Shown here one piece after another: positions 1 through 5,580 of a stretch of DNA of 5,749 bases. The notes below the pieces were generated by a model, which was given only the letters and a program-made list of their open reading frames with translations, did no database searches and was not told the origin of the DNA. Positions within the stretch are counted from its first letter, which is position 1. Each line of letters begins with the position of its first letter. The position numbers and the translations under genes were made by a program. This DNA comes from Intrasporangium_A sp051961875 (GTDB taxonomy: Bacteria > Actinomycetota > Actinomycetes > Actinomycetales > Dermatophilaceae), in contig NZ_JBQCCV010000076.1 in NCBI RefSeq assembly GCF_051961875.1, positions 1-5,749 on the forward strand, given 5' to 3'.

Positions 1-501
1 TCCTGGTCCGTCGGCGTCTTCCTCTATGCCGCGTCGGCCATCATCGTCTCGCTGCGGATCATGCTCTACGAGCTCGACCCCCGGGAGTTCGACCCGCCCT
101 ACTGGGTCTCGATGGGCGCGATCGCCATCACCGTCGTCGCCGGCGCCCGGATCGTCCAGATGCACTCGGCTCCGATGGTGGACGCCACCCGTGGGCTCAT
201 CGCCGGGCTCTCCGTCGTCTTCTGGGCGTTCGCGACCTGGCTCATCCCCGTCCTCGTCGCCGTCGGCGTGTGGCGCCACTTCGTCCGCAAGGTGCCGCTC
301 CGCTACGAACCGACGCTCTGGAGCATGATCTTCCCGCTGGGCATGTACGGCGTCGCCGGCATCTACCTCGGCCGCGCCGACCACCTGCCGATCGTCGAGT
401 GGATCGGCTCGCACTGGCTCTGGGTCGCCGTCGCCGCCTGGACGCTCGTGTTCCTGGCGATGGGCCGCGGCCTGCTGCGCGGGCTCGCCGGGAGGGCCTG
501 A
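1..501 (+). CDS. TehA/SLAC1-type (TDT family) transporter, 3' part
   Basis: The gene is cut by the left edge; 166 residues and a TGA stop at 499-501 are visible and the frame is open to base 1. The visible protein is mostly membrane-spanning. Hydrophobic segments lie at about visible residues 3-21, 37-53, 66-90, 104-122 and 134-156, separated by short charged loops. The pattern, with SMGAIAITVVAGARI after a PPYW loop and FPLGMYGVAGIYLGRA in a late helix, recalls the C-terminal half of tellurite-resistance/dicarboxylate (TDT) and SLAC1-like channels. Those proteins have ten helices and move anions, sulfite or C4-dicarboxylates across the cytoplasmic membrane. The substrate cannot be told from this part, and tellurite resistance should not be assumed from the family name. 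It converges on the next gene, with a hairpin between them. Family assignment is by recall of motif style, not by a search. Confidence 0.75.
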   Translation, partial: SWSVGVFLYAASAIIVSLRIMLYELDPREFDPPYWVSMGAIAITVVAGARIVQMHSAPMVDATRGLIAGLSVVFWAFATWLIPVLVAVGVWRHFVRKVPLRYEPTLWSMIFPLGMYGVAGIYLGRADHLPIVEWIGSHWLWVAVAAWTLVFLAMGRGLLRGLAGRA

Positions 502-516
502 CCCGAAGGCCCGCCC

Positions 517-546
517 AGCGGCATACCAACCGGGAGGTATGCCGCT
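517..546. terminator. Hairpin between converging genes, likely bidirectional terminator
   Basis: A perfect 11-bp inverted repeat, AGCGGCATACC (517-527) and GGTATGCCGCT (536-546), encloses an 8-base loop. It starts 16 bases after the stop of the + strand transporter gene and 23 bases after the stop of the minus-strand PNPOx-family gene, so it can serve both. There is no T-run on either side, which is common for hairpin terminators in high-GC actinobacteria. The position between two converging stop codons is the main argument for the role. Confidence 0.75.
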
Positions 547-568
547 CAGCCGGCTCCCGGACGCCCGC

Positions 569-1024
569 TCAGTCCTCGGGGGCGTCCACGCGGGCGTGGG
601 TCCATGGGCGCGACAGGTCGAAGCGCCGCCCGGAGATCTCGTCGACGGCGACCGCGACGACGATGTACTTCGGGGTGCCGACCCACGGGCGCAGCGGCAG
701 CTGCTCAATGATGTACTCCTCGTCGCCGTGGAGCACGTGCGCCCGGCCGCGGACGACGACGCTCGTCGCGTGCTCGGCGACGATCTCGTCGACCTCGAAG
801 GCGACGTCGTCGTTCATCGTCACGCCGAGGACCTTGCTGCCCTCCGCCGTCAGGAAGAGCAGCCGGGTGCCGTCGACGGCGTAGTTGATCGGGACGATGT
901 GGACGGCGCCGACGAGGTGGAAGGCGAGCCGGCCGAACTCGTGCGTCCGCAGGAACTCCCACGACTCCTCCGGGTGGAGGACGTGGACCGGGTCTCCGGC
1001 GAACTCGTACTGGTACTCAGACAT
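569..1024 (-). CDS. PNPOx-family split-barrel protein (flavin or F420 type)
   Basis: The gene encodes 151 residues, a usual size for small single-domain proteins of the pyridoxamine 5'-phosphate oxidase-like fold. These proteins are soluble dimers that bind FMN, F420 or heme and act as reductases or cofactor carriers. After an N-terminal helix (SWEFLRTHEFGRLAF, about 21-35) come alternating strands: VHIVPINYAVDG (41-52), RLLFLTAEGSKV (54-65), VAFEVDEI (74-81) and SVVVRGRAHVL (88-98). The RPWVGTPKYIVVAVAVDEISGRRF stretch (112-135, split here as RPWVGTPKY and IVVAVAVDEISGRRF) is typical of the barrel end. ATG at 1024 is preferred because AGGTGG sits five bases upstream; an in-frame GTG at 1033, preceded by GGGAGA, would add three residues. 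The gene has its own upstream region with an AT-rich dyad, and the helicase gene behind it ends in a hairpin, so it is probably a single-gene unit. The true biosynthetic PNPOx (PdxH) is longer, so a vitamin B6 role is unlikely. Cofactor and substrate are unknown. Confidence 0.85.
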   Translation of the reverse strand: MSEYQYEFAGDPVHVLHPEESWEFLRTHEFGRLAFHLVGAVHIVPINYAVDGTRLLFLTAEGSKVLGVTMNDDVAFEVDEIVAEHATSVVVRGRAHVLHGDEEYIIEQLPLRPWVGTPKYIVVAVAVDEISGRRFDLSRPWTHARVDAPED

Positions 1025-1055
1025 CGTGGCCACCTGCTCTCCCGAATCGGCCTCG

Positions 1056-1080
1056 TACTACCTAGTGTAGTAGTATTAGG
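1056..1080 (-). promoter_or_regulatory. AT-rich operator-like dyad and probable promoter of the PNPOx-family gene
   Basis: This is a sharp AT-rich island in a very GC-rich window. It holds the dyad TACTACctagtGTAGTA at 1056-1072, with 6-bp perfect arms and a 5-base centre. On the minus strand a -10-like TACACT lies at 1069-1064, about 40 bases before the ATG at 1024 and inside the dyad; no convincing -35 is visible. A dyad over the -10 element is the usual place for a repressor site. The TAC...GTA half-sites recall those bound by BlaI/MecI/CopY winged-helix repressors, but the spacing differs from what I remember and the regulator is not in this window. Confidence 0.5.
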
Positions 1081-1108
1081 GGCTGGTTGGGAGAGGGCCG
1101 TGGGTGAG

Positions 1109-1136
1109 GCTGGTCGCACCGGCCGGCGCGACCAGC
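1109..1136 (-). terminator. Hairpin terminator after the helicase gene
   Basis: A perfect 9-bp inverted repeat, GCTGGTCGC (1109-1117) and GCGACCAGC (1128-1136), encloses a 10-base GC-rich loop. It begins one base after the helicase stop codon (minus strand, TGA at 1140-1138). No T-run follows it on the minus strand. Its position directly after the stop, and before the separate promoter-like region of the PNPOx gene, supports termination of helicase transcripts. Confidence 0.7.
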
Positions 1137-1137
1137 G

Positions 1138-3300
1138 TCAGCCCTCGGTGAGAGCCTGCCGGAGGAGCTGGACGAGGGCGTCGCGCTGCAGGGTGTCGCC
1201 AGGGGCCACCTCGACGTCGCTGCCGTCGAGCGCGCGCGCCGCCAGGCCCTGCTTGGCGTCGATCAGCTCGGCGATCTTGGAGTCGATGGTGCCGGCGGCG
1301 AGGATGCGCCAGGCGGTGACCGGCTCGTCCTGGCCGATCCGGTGGACCCGGTCGATCGCCTGCTGCTGCTCGGCCGCCGTCCACGACAGCTCGGCGAGCA
1401 CGACGTTGGACGAGGCGTGCAGGTTGAGCCCCACGCCCGCTGCGAGGAGGGAGCAGACCGCGACGGACACCTCGGGGTCCTTCTGGAAGGCGTCGACCGC
1501 GGCCTGGCGCTGCGTCGTCGTCTGGTCACCGCGGACCGTCACGGTCCGCAGGCCCGCATCGCGCAGGACCCGCTCGGCCTCGTCCATGACGTCGATGTGC
1601 TTGGCGAAGAAGACGACCTTGCCGACCGAGTGGGACAGCTGAGCCGCGTAGTCGGCGGCGAGGGCGGCCTTGCCCTGGCCGATCCGGCGCACGAGCGTGA
1701 ACACGTTGTCGCCCTTGGCGGCCTTGTCGCTCGAGCCGGCCTTCAGCTCGGCCAGCGCGACGCGGCGCATCAGGGCGAGGTCAGGCTCGCCGTCGACCTC
1801 GGTGCCGGCGCCCTCGGCGAGGAGGGCGCGGTAACGCTTGGCGAGGCGCTCGCCCACGGCACGCTCCGCCTTGCGGATCGACCGGCCGATCTCGTCGTCC
1901 AGCTCGACAGTGATGTCGGCGATGCGCTTGTCGGGCAGGTCGCTCGCGACGTCGACCTTGCGCCGGCGCACGATGCCCATGTCGATGACGGCCTGGCGGG
2001 CCTCGGGATAGAAGTCGCGGTCGGCCGGCGTGAGCCCGGTCTCGTCGAGACGCCGGAGGATCGGGGCGGCCGGCTTGCCGTCCTTGATCCAGCCCAGGTA
2101 GCGCCAGATCGCGCCGAAGTCCTTGACGTCGTTGATGAGCGGGGTGCCGGTCAGGGCGAGCATGAGGGGGTTGCCGCCGGGCGTGCCGGCCCGGACGTGG
2201 TCGGCCAGGGCGAGCACCTGCCGGGACCGCTGGGACTGGACGTTCTTGATGAAGTGGGCCTCGTCGACGACCATCGAGTGGAAGCCGAAGCTCGAGAGCC
2301 ACGCAAAGTGACGGTCGAGGATCGCGTAGTTGACGACGAACACGTCGGCGAAGGCGTCGACGTCGGCCCCGTCGCCGCTGATGATGGTGACCCGGCGCTG
2401 CGGCGTCCACCGCTCGACCTCGCGCGCCCAGTTGATCTTCACAACGTTCGGCACGACGGCGAGCATCGGGTAGGCGTTCGCGACCGAGGCGGCCAGGACC
2501 GACTGCGCCGTCTTGCCGAGGCCCGGCTCGTCGGCGAGCAGGAAGCTGCGGTGGCCCTCGAGGACGGCCTGCAGGAAGCGGGACTGGTGGACCATGAGGT
2601 GCTGCCCGGGCGGGGAGAACCGGTCGATGAGCGGCTTGGGCGGCAGCTCCATGGAGGCCGCGCCGCCACCGGAGCCCTGCTCGAAGGCGCGGTAGAGCGG
2701 CTCGAGCAGCTCCCACCGGGCGAGGTTCTGCGGCAGGTAGCTGTCGCGCGCCACCCGGTCGACGTCGGGGACGAGGAAGGGGTTGGCCAGTGCCCGGATC
2801 GGCACCGACTGGGGCATGACCTGCTTCGCCGCGAGCTCCGGCGGCAGGATCGGCTTGGTCGGCTCGGGCCGGGTGATGACGAGCTCCTCGGGCGAGAGCT
2901 CGGCACCCGACTCCAGGAGCCAGTCGCGGCGCATCTGCTGCGCGGCCGGGCTCGGCTTCGCGTCGGGGTCGAGCAGCCCGAGCAGGCTGGTGTCGCGCGC
3001 GGTGATCTGGGCGAGGATCGAGGCGATCCCGTCGAGGCGCTTGAGCAGCTCGTCGCGCTGGGCCGGGGGGATCGACGCGTCCTCCTTCACGCGGGCCCGC
3101 TCGGCGCGCATCAGGAGAGCGATGACCTGGAACTTGGTCCGGTTCGTCGGCGTGGCACGGCCCTTGGAGGTGACGCGCGCCTCGACCTCTCGCACACGTC
3201 GGGCAAGGACGGGGATGAGCGGAGCGGCGTCGGTACGGCCGTGCTCACCATTGGTTTGAGCCGGACGGTCGGCGGTCCGGCGGCGAAGTCGCGTTGGCAT
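1138..3300 (-). CDS. SNF2-type DEAD/DEAH helicase-like ATPase
   Basis: The gene encodes 720 residues with a complete SNF2-type two-domain ATPase core in the C-terminal two thirds. Visible motifs are a Walker A DEPGLGKT (257-264), VVPNVVKINW (motif Ia region, about 283-292), VVNYAIL (322-328), the Walker B DEAH box (346-349), LTGTPL (motif III, 383-388), KVVFFAKHIDV (second RecA-like domain, from about 561), CSLLAAGVGLNL (motif V, about 616-627) and QAIDRVHRIGQ (motif VI, 647-657). VHRIGQ and the GLGKT form point to SNF2 translocases, which move on double-stranded DNA using ATP, rather than RNA helicases. The first 230 residues are charged and helical with no family I recognise; residues 1-30 are very basic. 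No nuclease, methylase or zinc-finger domain is fused. ATG at 3300 is chosen because AGAGGA lies just upstream, though only 2-3 bases away; a TTG at 3375 would add 25 residues. A TAGAAT hexamer (minus strand, 3448-3443) just after the VIT stop could be its -10, without a clear -35. The biological role (repair, chromosome upkeep or defence) cannot be told from the context. Confidence 0.92.
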   Translation of the reverse strand: MPTRLRRRTADRPAQTNGEHGRTDAAPLIPVLARRVREVEARVTSKGRATPTNRTKFQVIALLMRAERARVKEDASIPPAQRDELLKRLDGIASILAQITARDTSLLGLLDPDAKPSPAAQQMRRDWLLESGAELSPEELVITRPEPTKPILPPELAAKQVMPQSVPIRALANPFLVPDVDRVARDSYLPQNLARWELLEPLYRAFEQGSGGGAASMELPPKPLIDRFSPPGQHLMVHQSRFLQAVLEGHRSFLLADEPGLGKTAQSVLAASVANAYPMLAVVPNVVKINWAREVERWTPQRRVTIISGDGADVDAFADVFVVNYAILDRHFAWLSSFGFHSMVVDEAHFIKNVQSQRSRQVLALADHVRAGTPGGNPLMLALTGTPLINDVKDFGAIWRYLGWIKDGKPAAPILRRLDETGLTPADRDFYPEARQAVIDMGIVRRRKVDVASDLPDKRIADITVELDDEIGRSIRKAERAVGERLAKRYRALLAEGAGTEVDGEPDLALMRRVALAELKAGSSDKAAKGDNVFTLVRRIGQGKAALAADYAAQLSHSVGKVVFFAKHIDVMDEAERVLRDAGLRTVTVRGDQTTTQRQAAVDAFQKDPEVSVAVCSLLAAGVGLNLHASSNVVLAELSWTAAEQQQAIDRVHRIGQDEPVTAWRILAAGTIDSKIAELIDAKQGLAARALDGSDVEVAPGDTLQRDALVQLLRQALTEG

Positions 3301-3455
3301 ATTCCTCTTCGTGACGCGGTGGCGACGAGGATCGAGATCCTGCCCTGCTCCACGGCGCGGACGATCGAGGCCCAAACGGACGTCCCGGGGTCAACCCTCC
3401 TGAGGTCCGATGCCTCGCCCCGCTGTGGAACGCAGTGACACGATTCTACCGCGCG

Positions 3456-4196
3456 TCAGGACACTCTGGTGCCCACCAACGCGCCGATCACGTAGGTCAC
3501 CGCCATGGCGATGAGACCGCCCGCGACATTGCGGAGCACCGCCCGCCCTGCGGGGCTGTGACCGAGGCGGGCGCTGGCCCAGCCCGTGAGGGCCAACGCG
3601 GCCGCGACGGAGAGCACCGTGACCCAGGTCCGGATGGAGGCCGTGGTGAAGGTGATGACGAGGAGCGGGAGGAGGGAACCGACCGTGAATGCCGTCATCG
3701 ATGCCAGCGCCGCGTGCCAGGGATTGGTCAGGTCCTCGGGGTCGATGCCGAGCTCGACCTCCGCGTGGGCGGCGAGGGCGTCGTGGTGCGTCAGCTCCTT
3801 TGCGACGTCCTCGGCCAGCTGCCGGCTGATCCCCTTGGCCTCGTAGAGCTGGGTCAGCTCCTCGAGCTCGCCCTCCGGGTCCTCGTGCAGCTCGCGCCGC
3901 TCGAGGTGCAGCATCGCCCGCTCCGAGTCGCGCTGGGTGCTGACGGAGACGTACTCGCCGGCCGCCATGGACAGCGCGCCCGCGACGGCGGCGGCGACAC
4001 CGGCGATGACGATGGCGCCTCGGCTGCTCGTCGCGCCGGCGACACCGACGACGACGCCCGCTGTCGAGACGATGCCGTCGTTGGCACCGAGGACCGCCGC
4101 CCGCAGCCAGTTGAGGCGCGCGCCCAGGCTCTCGCCCTGAGGCTCCGGGTGGTCTCCCAGGTTCGGCATCCCGCTGCCGGCGCTGATCTCGGACAT
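3456..4196 (-). CDS. VIT1/CCC1-family iron/manganese transporter
   Basis: The gene encodes 246 residues. The signature LNWLRAAVLGANDGIVST (about 28-45) in the first helix and GALSMAAGEYVSVSTQRD (73-90) at the end of the second are hallmarks of the VIT1/CCC1 family, which exports Fe2+ or Mn2+ from the cytoplasm. Five membrane segments can be seen at about 31-53, 61-82, 160-182, 187-208 and 219-241. Between helices 2 and 3, residues 88-150 form a charged, Glu-rich helical region that matches the cytoplasmic metal-binding domain of this family. D40 and M77 fall where the pore metal-binding Asp and Met of plant VIT1 lie, as I recall that structure. ATG at 4196 has GGAGAG three bases upstream. The next minus-strand gene starts 155 bases on, so coupling with the helicase is unlikely. 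An inverted repeat lies just upstream and might carry metal-responsive control. Likely role is relief of iron or manganese excess. Confidence 0.93.
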   Translation of the reverse strand: MSEISAGSGMPNLGDHPEPQGESLGARLNWLRAAVLGANDGIVSTAGVVVGVAGATSSRGAIVIAGVAAAVAGALSMAAGEYVSVSTQRDSERAMLHLERRELHEDPEGELEELTQLYEAKGISRQLAEDVAKELTHHDALAAHAEVELGIDPEDLTNPWHAALASMTAFTVGSLLPLLVITFTTASIRTWVTVLSVAAALALTGWASARLGHSPAGRAVLRNVAGGLIAMAVTYVIGALVGTRVS

Positions 4197-4205
4197 GTGC
4201 TCTCC

Positions 4206-4226
4206 GATCGGTCGGTTACCCCGATC
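4206..4226 (-). promoter_or_regulatory. Small dyad just upstream of the VIT gene
   Basis: The arms GATCGG (4206-4211) and CCGATC (4221-4226) form a 6-bp inverted repeat around a 9-base centre holding the near-palindrome GGTTACC. It ends about 10 bases before the VIT start codon and next to its GGAGAG ribosome-binding site. It could be an operator or a leader hairpin that affects translation. Six-base arms are short enough to occur by chance in GC-rich DNA, so this is a weak call. Confidence 0.25.
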
Positions 4227-4263
4227 CTGTCATCCCACACGCCGAGACCCCGCTCATGGCCGG

Positions 4264-4704
4264 TCACGTCGTCGTCGTGTCGACTCCGTCGTCAGAGGTG
4301 TTGCTGCCGCGGCCGCCGAGGCTCGGCAGCGGGGGCAGCTGTGCGCCGTTCTGCTGGCGTCCGAACCCGTTCTGGTTCTGTCCGACCCCGTTCTGGTTCT
4401 GCCCCAGGCCGTTCTGCTGCTGGCCGAGCCAGTTCTGGCCCAACCCGTTCTGGCCGAAGCCGTTGCGGGACCGGGGGAACTGCCCGCCGCCGGGGAAGCC
4501 CTGGGAGCCCCCGCGGTCCCCGCCGAGGGGCAGCGCCGCAGCCGCCCCGATCGCACCCGCGGAGACGAGGACGATCGTGACGCCGGCGACGGCCGCGGTG
4601 CGACCGGCCGACCACCGGGGGTGGCTCGTCGCCTCGGGAGCCGGGACAGCGGCATACCGGTAGGGCTCGGGGGGCGGGGGTGCGTCGTGAGGGTTGGTGG
4701 TCAT
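4264..4704 (-). CDS. Small single-pass membrane protein with Gln/Asn/Gly heptapeptide repeat
   Basis: I do not recognise this 146-residue protein as a named family. Residues 1-34 are Pro-rich and polar (PHDAPPPPEPYRYAAVPAPE) with Arg at 30 and 35. One hydrophobic helix follows at about 36-58 (TAAVAGVTIVLVSAGAIGAAA). The tail is Gly-rich, then carries a Gln/Asn/Gly repeat at 81-120 with units such as QNGLGQN, QNGVGQN and QNGFGRQ, and ends in SNTSDDGVDTTTT. The Arg residues before the helix and the lack of a cleavage site suggest a cytoplasmic N-terminus with the repeat tail outside. The Pro-rich head plus one helix resembles the anchor part of actinobacterial HtrA-like proteases, but no protease domain follows. 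ATG at 4704 is chosen: it gives the usual MTTNP-type start, a weak GAGAG lies eight bases upstream, and the open frame before it is Arg-rich and atypical. It is divergent from a two-component regulator, which may control it. That it is a real gene is supported by the coherent topology and in-frame repeat. Confidence 0.75.
   Translation of the reverse strand: MTTNPHDAPPPPEPYRYAAVPAPEATSHPRWSAGRTAAVAGVTIVLVSAGAIGAAAALPLGGDRGGSQGFPGGGQFPRSRNGFGQNGLGQNWLGQQQNGLGQNQNGVGQNQNGFGRQQNGAQLPPLPSLGGRGSNTSDDGVDTTTT
4345..4464 (-). repeat. In-frame 21-bp tandem repeat coding Q/N/G heptapeptides
   Basis: Within the small membrane-protein gene, the 14-bp sequence CCGTTCTGGTTCTG occurs exactly at 4367-4380 and 4388-4401, and as CCGTTCTGCTGCTG at 4409-4422. 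The step is 21 bp each time, equal to seven codons. The coded units read as variants of (Q/N)QNG(L/V/F)GQ. Further degenerate units extend toward 4464 (NGFGQ, NGLGQ, NWLGQ). The period being a multiple of three keeps the frame when copies are gained or lost. Confidence 0.85.
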
Positions 4705-4727
4705 GGCAGTGACTCTCGGGCGCGTCG

Positions 4728-4771
4728 CTGTGCCGGCCCTGTGCCCCTGCTGTCGCCATGCTGCGGCTCTC
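4728..4771. promoter_or_regulatory. 11-bp phased direct repeats in the divergent promoter region
   Basis: Four successive 11-bp units start with CTG at 4728, 4739, 4750 and 4761: CTGTGCCGGCC, CTGTGCCCCTG, CTGTCGCCATG and CTGCGGCTCTC. The first two share CTGTGCC exactly; the last is weak. An inverted copy of GCTGTGCC (4727-4734) lies at 4817-4824 (GGCACAGC), nearer the response-regulator start. The third unit is also one arm of an 8-bp inverted repeat, CTGCTGTC (4747-4754) and GACAGCAG (4775-4782). OmpR/PhoP-type regulators bind tandem direct repeats with about 10-11 bp spacing, and such a regulator gene lies next door, so this is a candidate operator for it. The cluster is 24 bases from the membrane-protein start. 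Confidence 0.45.
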
Positions 4772-4845
4772 CGTGACAGCAGCCTCAAAGGTTGCCCACA
4801 GGAAGGTACTGGCGCTGGCACAGCCCCGGGTGTTTGACTGAGCAC

Positions 4846-5580
4846 ATGACGGACAGGACCAGCCCGGCTACCCAGCTGCAGCGCCTCGACGGCTCACCGG
4901 TGCGCGTGATCGTCGTCGACGACGAGGCCAACCTCACCGAGCTGCTCGGGATGGCCCTGCGCTACGAGGGCTGGGAGGTCCGGTCTGCGGGCAGCGGCAT
5001 GGACGCGGTCCGGGTGGCGCGCGACTTCGACCCCGACGCGGTGGTCCTCGACATGATGCTGCCGGACTTCGACGGGCTCGAGGTGCTGCGCCGGATGCGC
5101 GCGGACAACCCGCTCGTCCCCGTCCTGTTCCTCACCGCGAAGGACGCCGTCGAGGACCGCGTCTCCGGGCTCACCGCGGGCGGGGACGACTACGTGACCA
5201 AGCCCTTCTCCCTCGAGGAGGTCGTCGCCCGGGTGCGCGCGCTCATGCGGCGCACGACCGTCTCGATGACCGCGGCCGACTCCGTCCTGGTCGTCGGCGA
5301 CCTGACCCTCGACGAGGACAGCCACGAGGTCACCCGGGCCGGGGAGGAGATCCACCTGACGGCCACCGAGTTCGAGCTCCTCCGGTACCTGATGCGCAAC
5401 CCGAAGCGGGTCCTGTCCAAGGCGCAGATCCTCGACCGGGTGTGGAACTACGACTTCGGGGGGCAGGCGAACGTCGTCGAGCTCTACATCTCCTACCTGC
5501 GCAAGAAGATCGACGCGGGCCGGGAGCCGATGATCCACACGATGCGGGGCGCGGGGTATGTCCTCAAGCCTGCTCTTTGA
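4846..5580 (+). CDS. OmpR/PhoP-type response regulator
   Basis: The gene encodes 244 residues with both domains intact. The receiver domain (about 19-134) starts VRVIVVDDE, with acidic-pocket residues D25 and D26. The phosphoacceptor is D69 (VVLDMMLP), the switch Thr is T97 (FLTAKD) and the conserved Lys is K119 (VTKPF). The winged-helix DNA-binding domain (about 148-243) shows LTATEFELLRYLM, RVLSKAQILDRVW, the recognition-helix region VVELYISYLRKKID and the wing end HTMRGAGYVLKP. The style is that of actinobacterial TrcR/TcrA/MprA-like regulators, but the window does not show which. ATG at 4846 is chosen because the domain follows at the usual distance; a TTG at 4792 would add 18 unlikely residues. 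No Shine-Dalgarno sequence is seen before it, so the message may be leaderless or start very close. The kinase gene overlaps its 3' end. It is phosphorylated by that kinase in the usual scheme, and may bind the phased repeats upstream. Confidence 0.95.
   Translation: MTDRTSPATQLQRLDGSPVRVIVVDDEANLTELLGMALRYEGWEVRSAGSGMDAVRVARDFDPDAVVLDMMLPDFDGLEVLRRMRADNPLVPVLFLTAKDAVEDRVSGLTAGGDDYVTKPFSLEEVVARVRALMRRTTVSMTAADSVLVVGDLTLDEDSHEVTRAGEEIHLTATEFELLRYLMRNPKRVLSKAQILDRVWNYDFGGQANVVELYISYLRKKIDAGREPMIHTMRGAGYVLKPAL

Noticed and set aside
1..501. Calling the first gene a tellurite-resistance determinant
   Set aside because: The family includes channels and transporters for several anions, and nothing in the visible half or its neighbours points to tellurite.
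539..1642. A 367-codon + strand open frame spanning the PNPOx gene and the 3' end of the helicase gene
   Set aside because: It crosses two opposite-strand genes, a promoter-like dyad and a terminator hairpin, and its composition is that of an antisense shadow.
3301..3375. N-terminal extension of the helicase to a TTG at 3375
   Set aside because: The extra 25 residues are Arg/Asp-rich with no family feature, and the ATG at 3300 has an AGAGGA just upstream. The extension cannot be excluded because that spacing is short.
1342..3438. A 698-codon open frame on the + strand opposite the helicase gene
   Set aside because: Its translation is rich in Val, Gly, Arg, Asp and Leu with no recognisable motif, and it lies opposite a gene with a complete set of SNF2 motifs. 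Long antisense frames are expected where third positions are nearly all G or C.
3451..3484. Inverted repeat GCGCGT/ACGCGC with an inner TGGTGCCCACCA at the end of the VIT gene, as a terminator
   Set aside because: Most of it lies inside the coding sequence, the outer arms are only 6 bp and the inner stem has a tiny loop, so support for a terminator is poor.
569..4704. Reading the four minus-strand genes as one operon or a new defence or metal system
   Set aside because: Gaps of 59-155 bases, a terminator hairpin after the helicase and a separate promoter-like site before the PNPOx gene argue for independent units, and the functions do not fit an obvious shared pathway.
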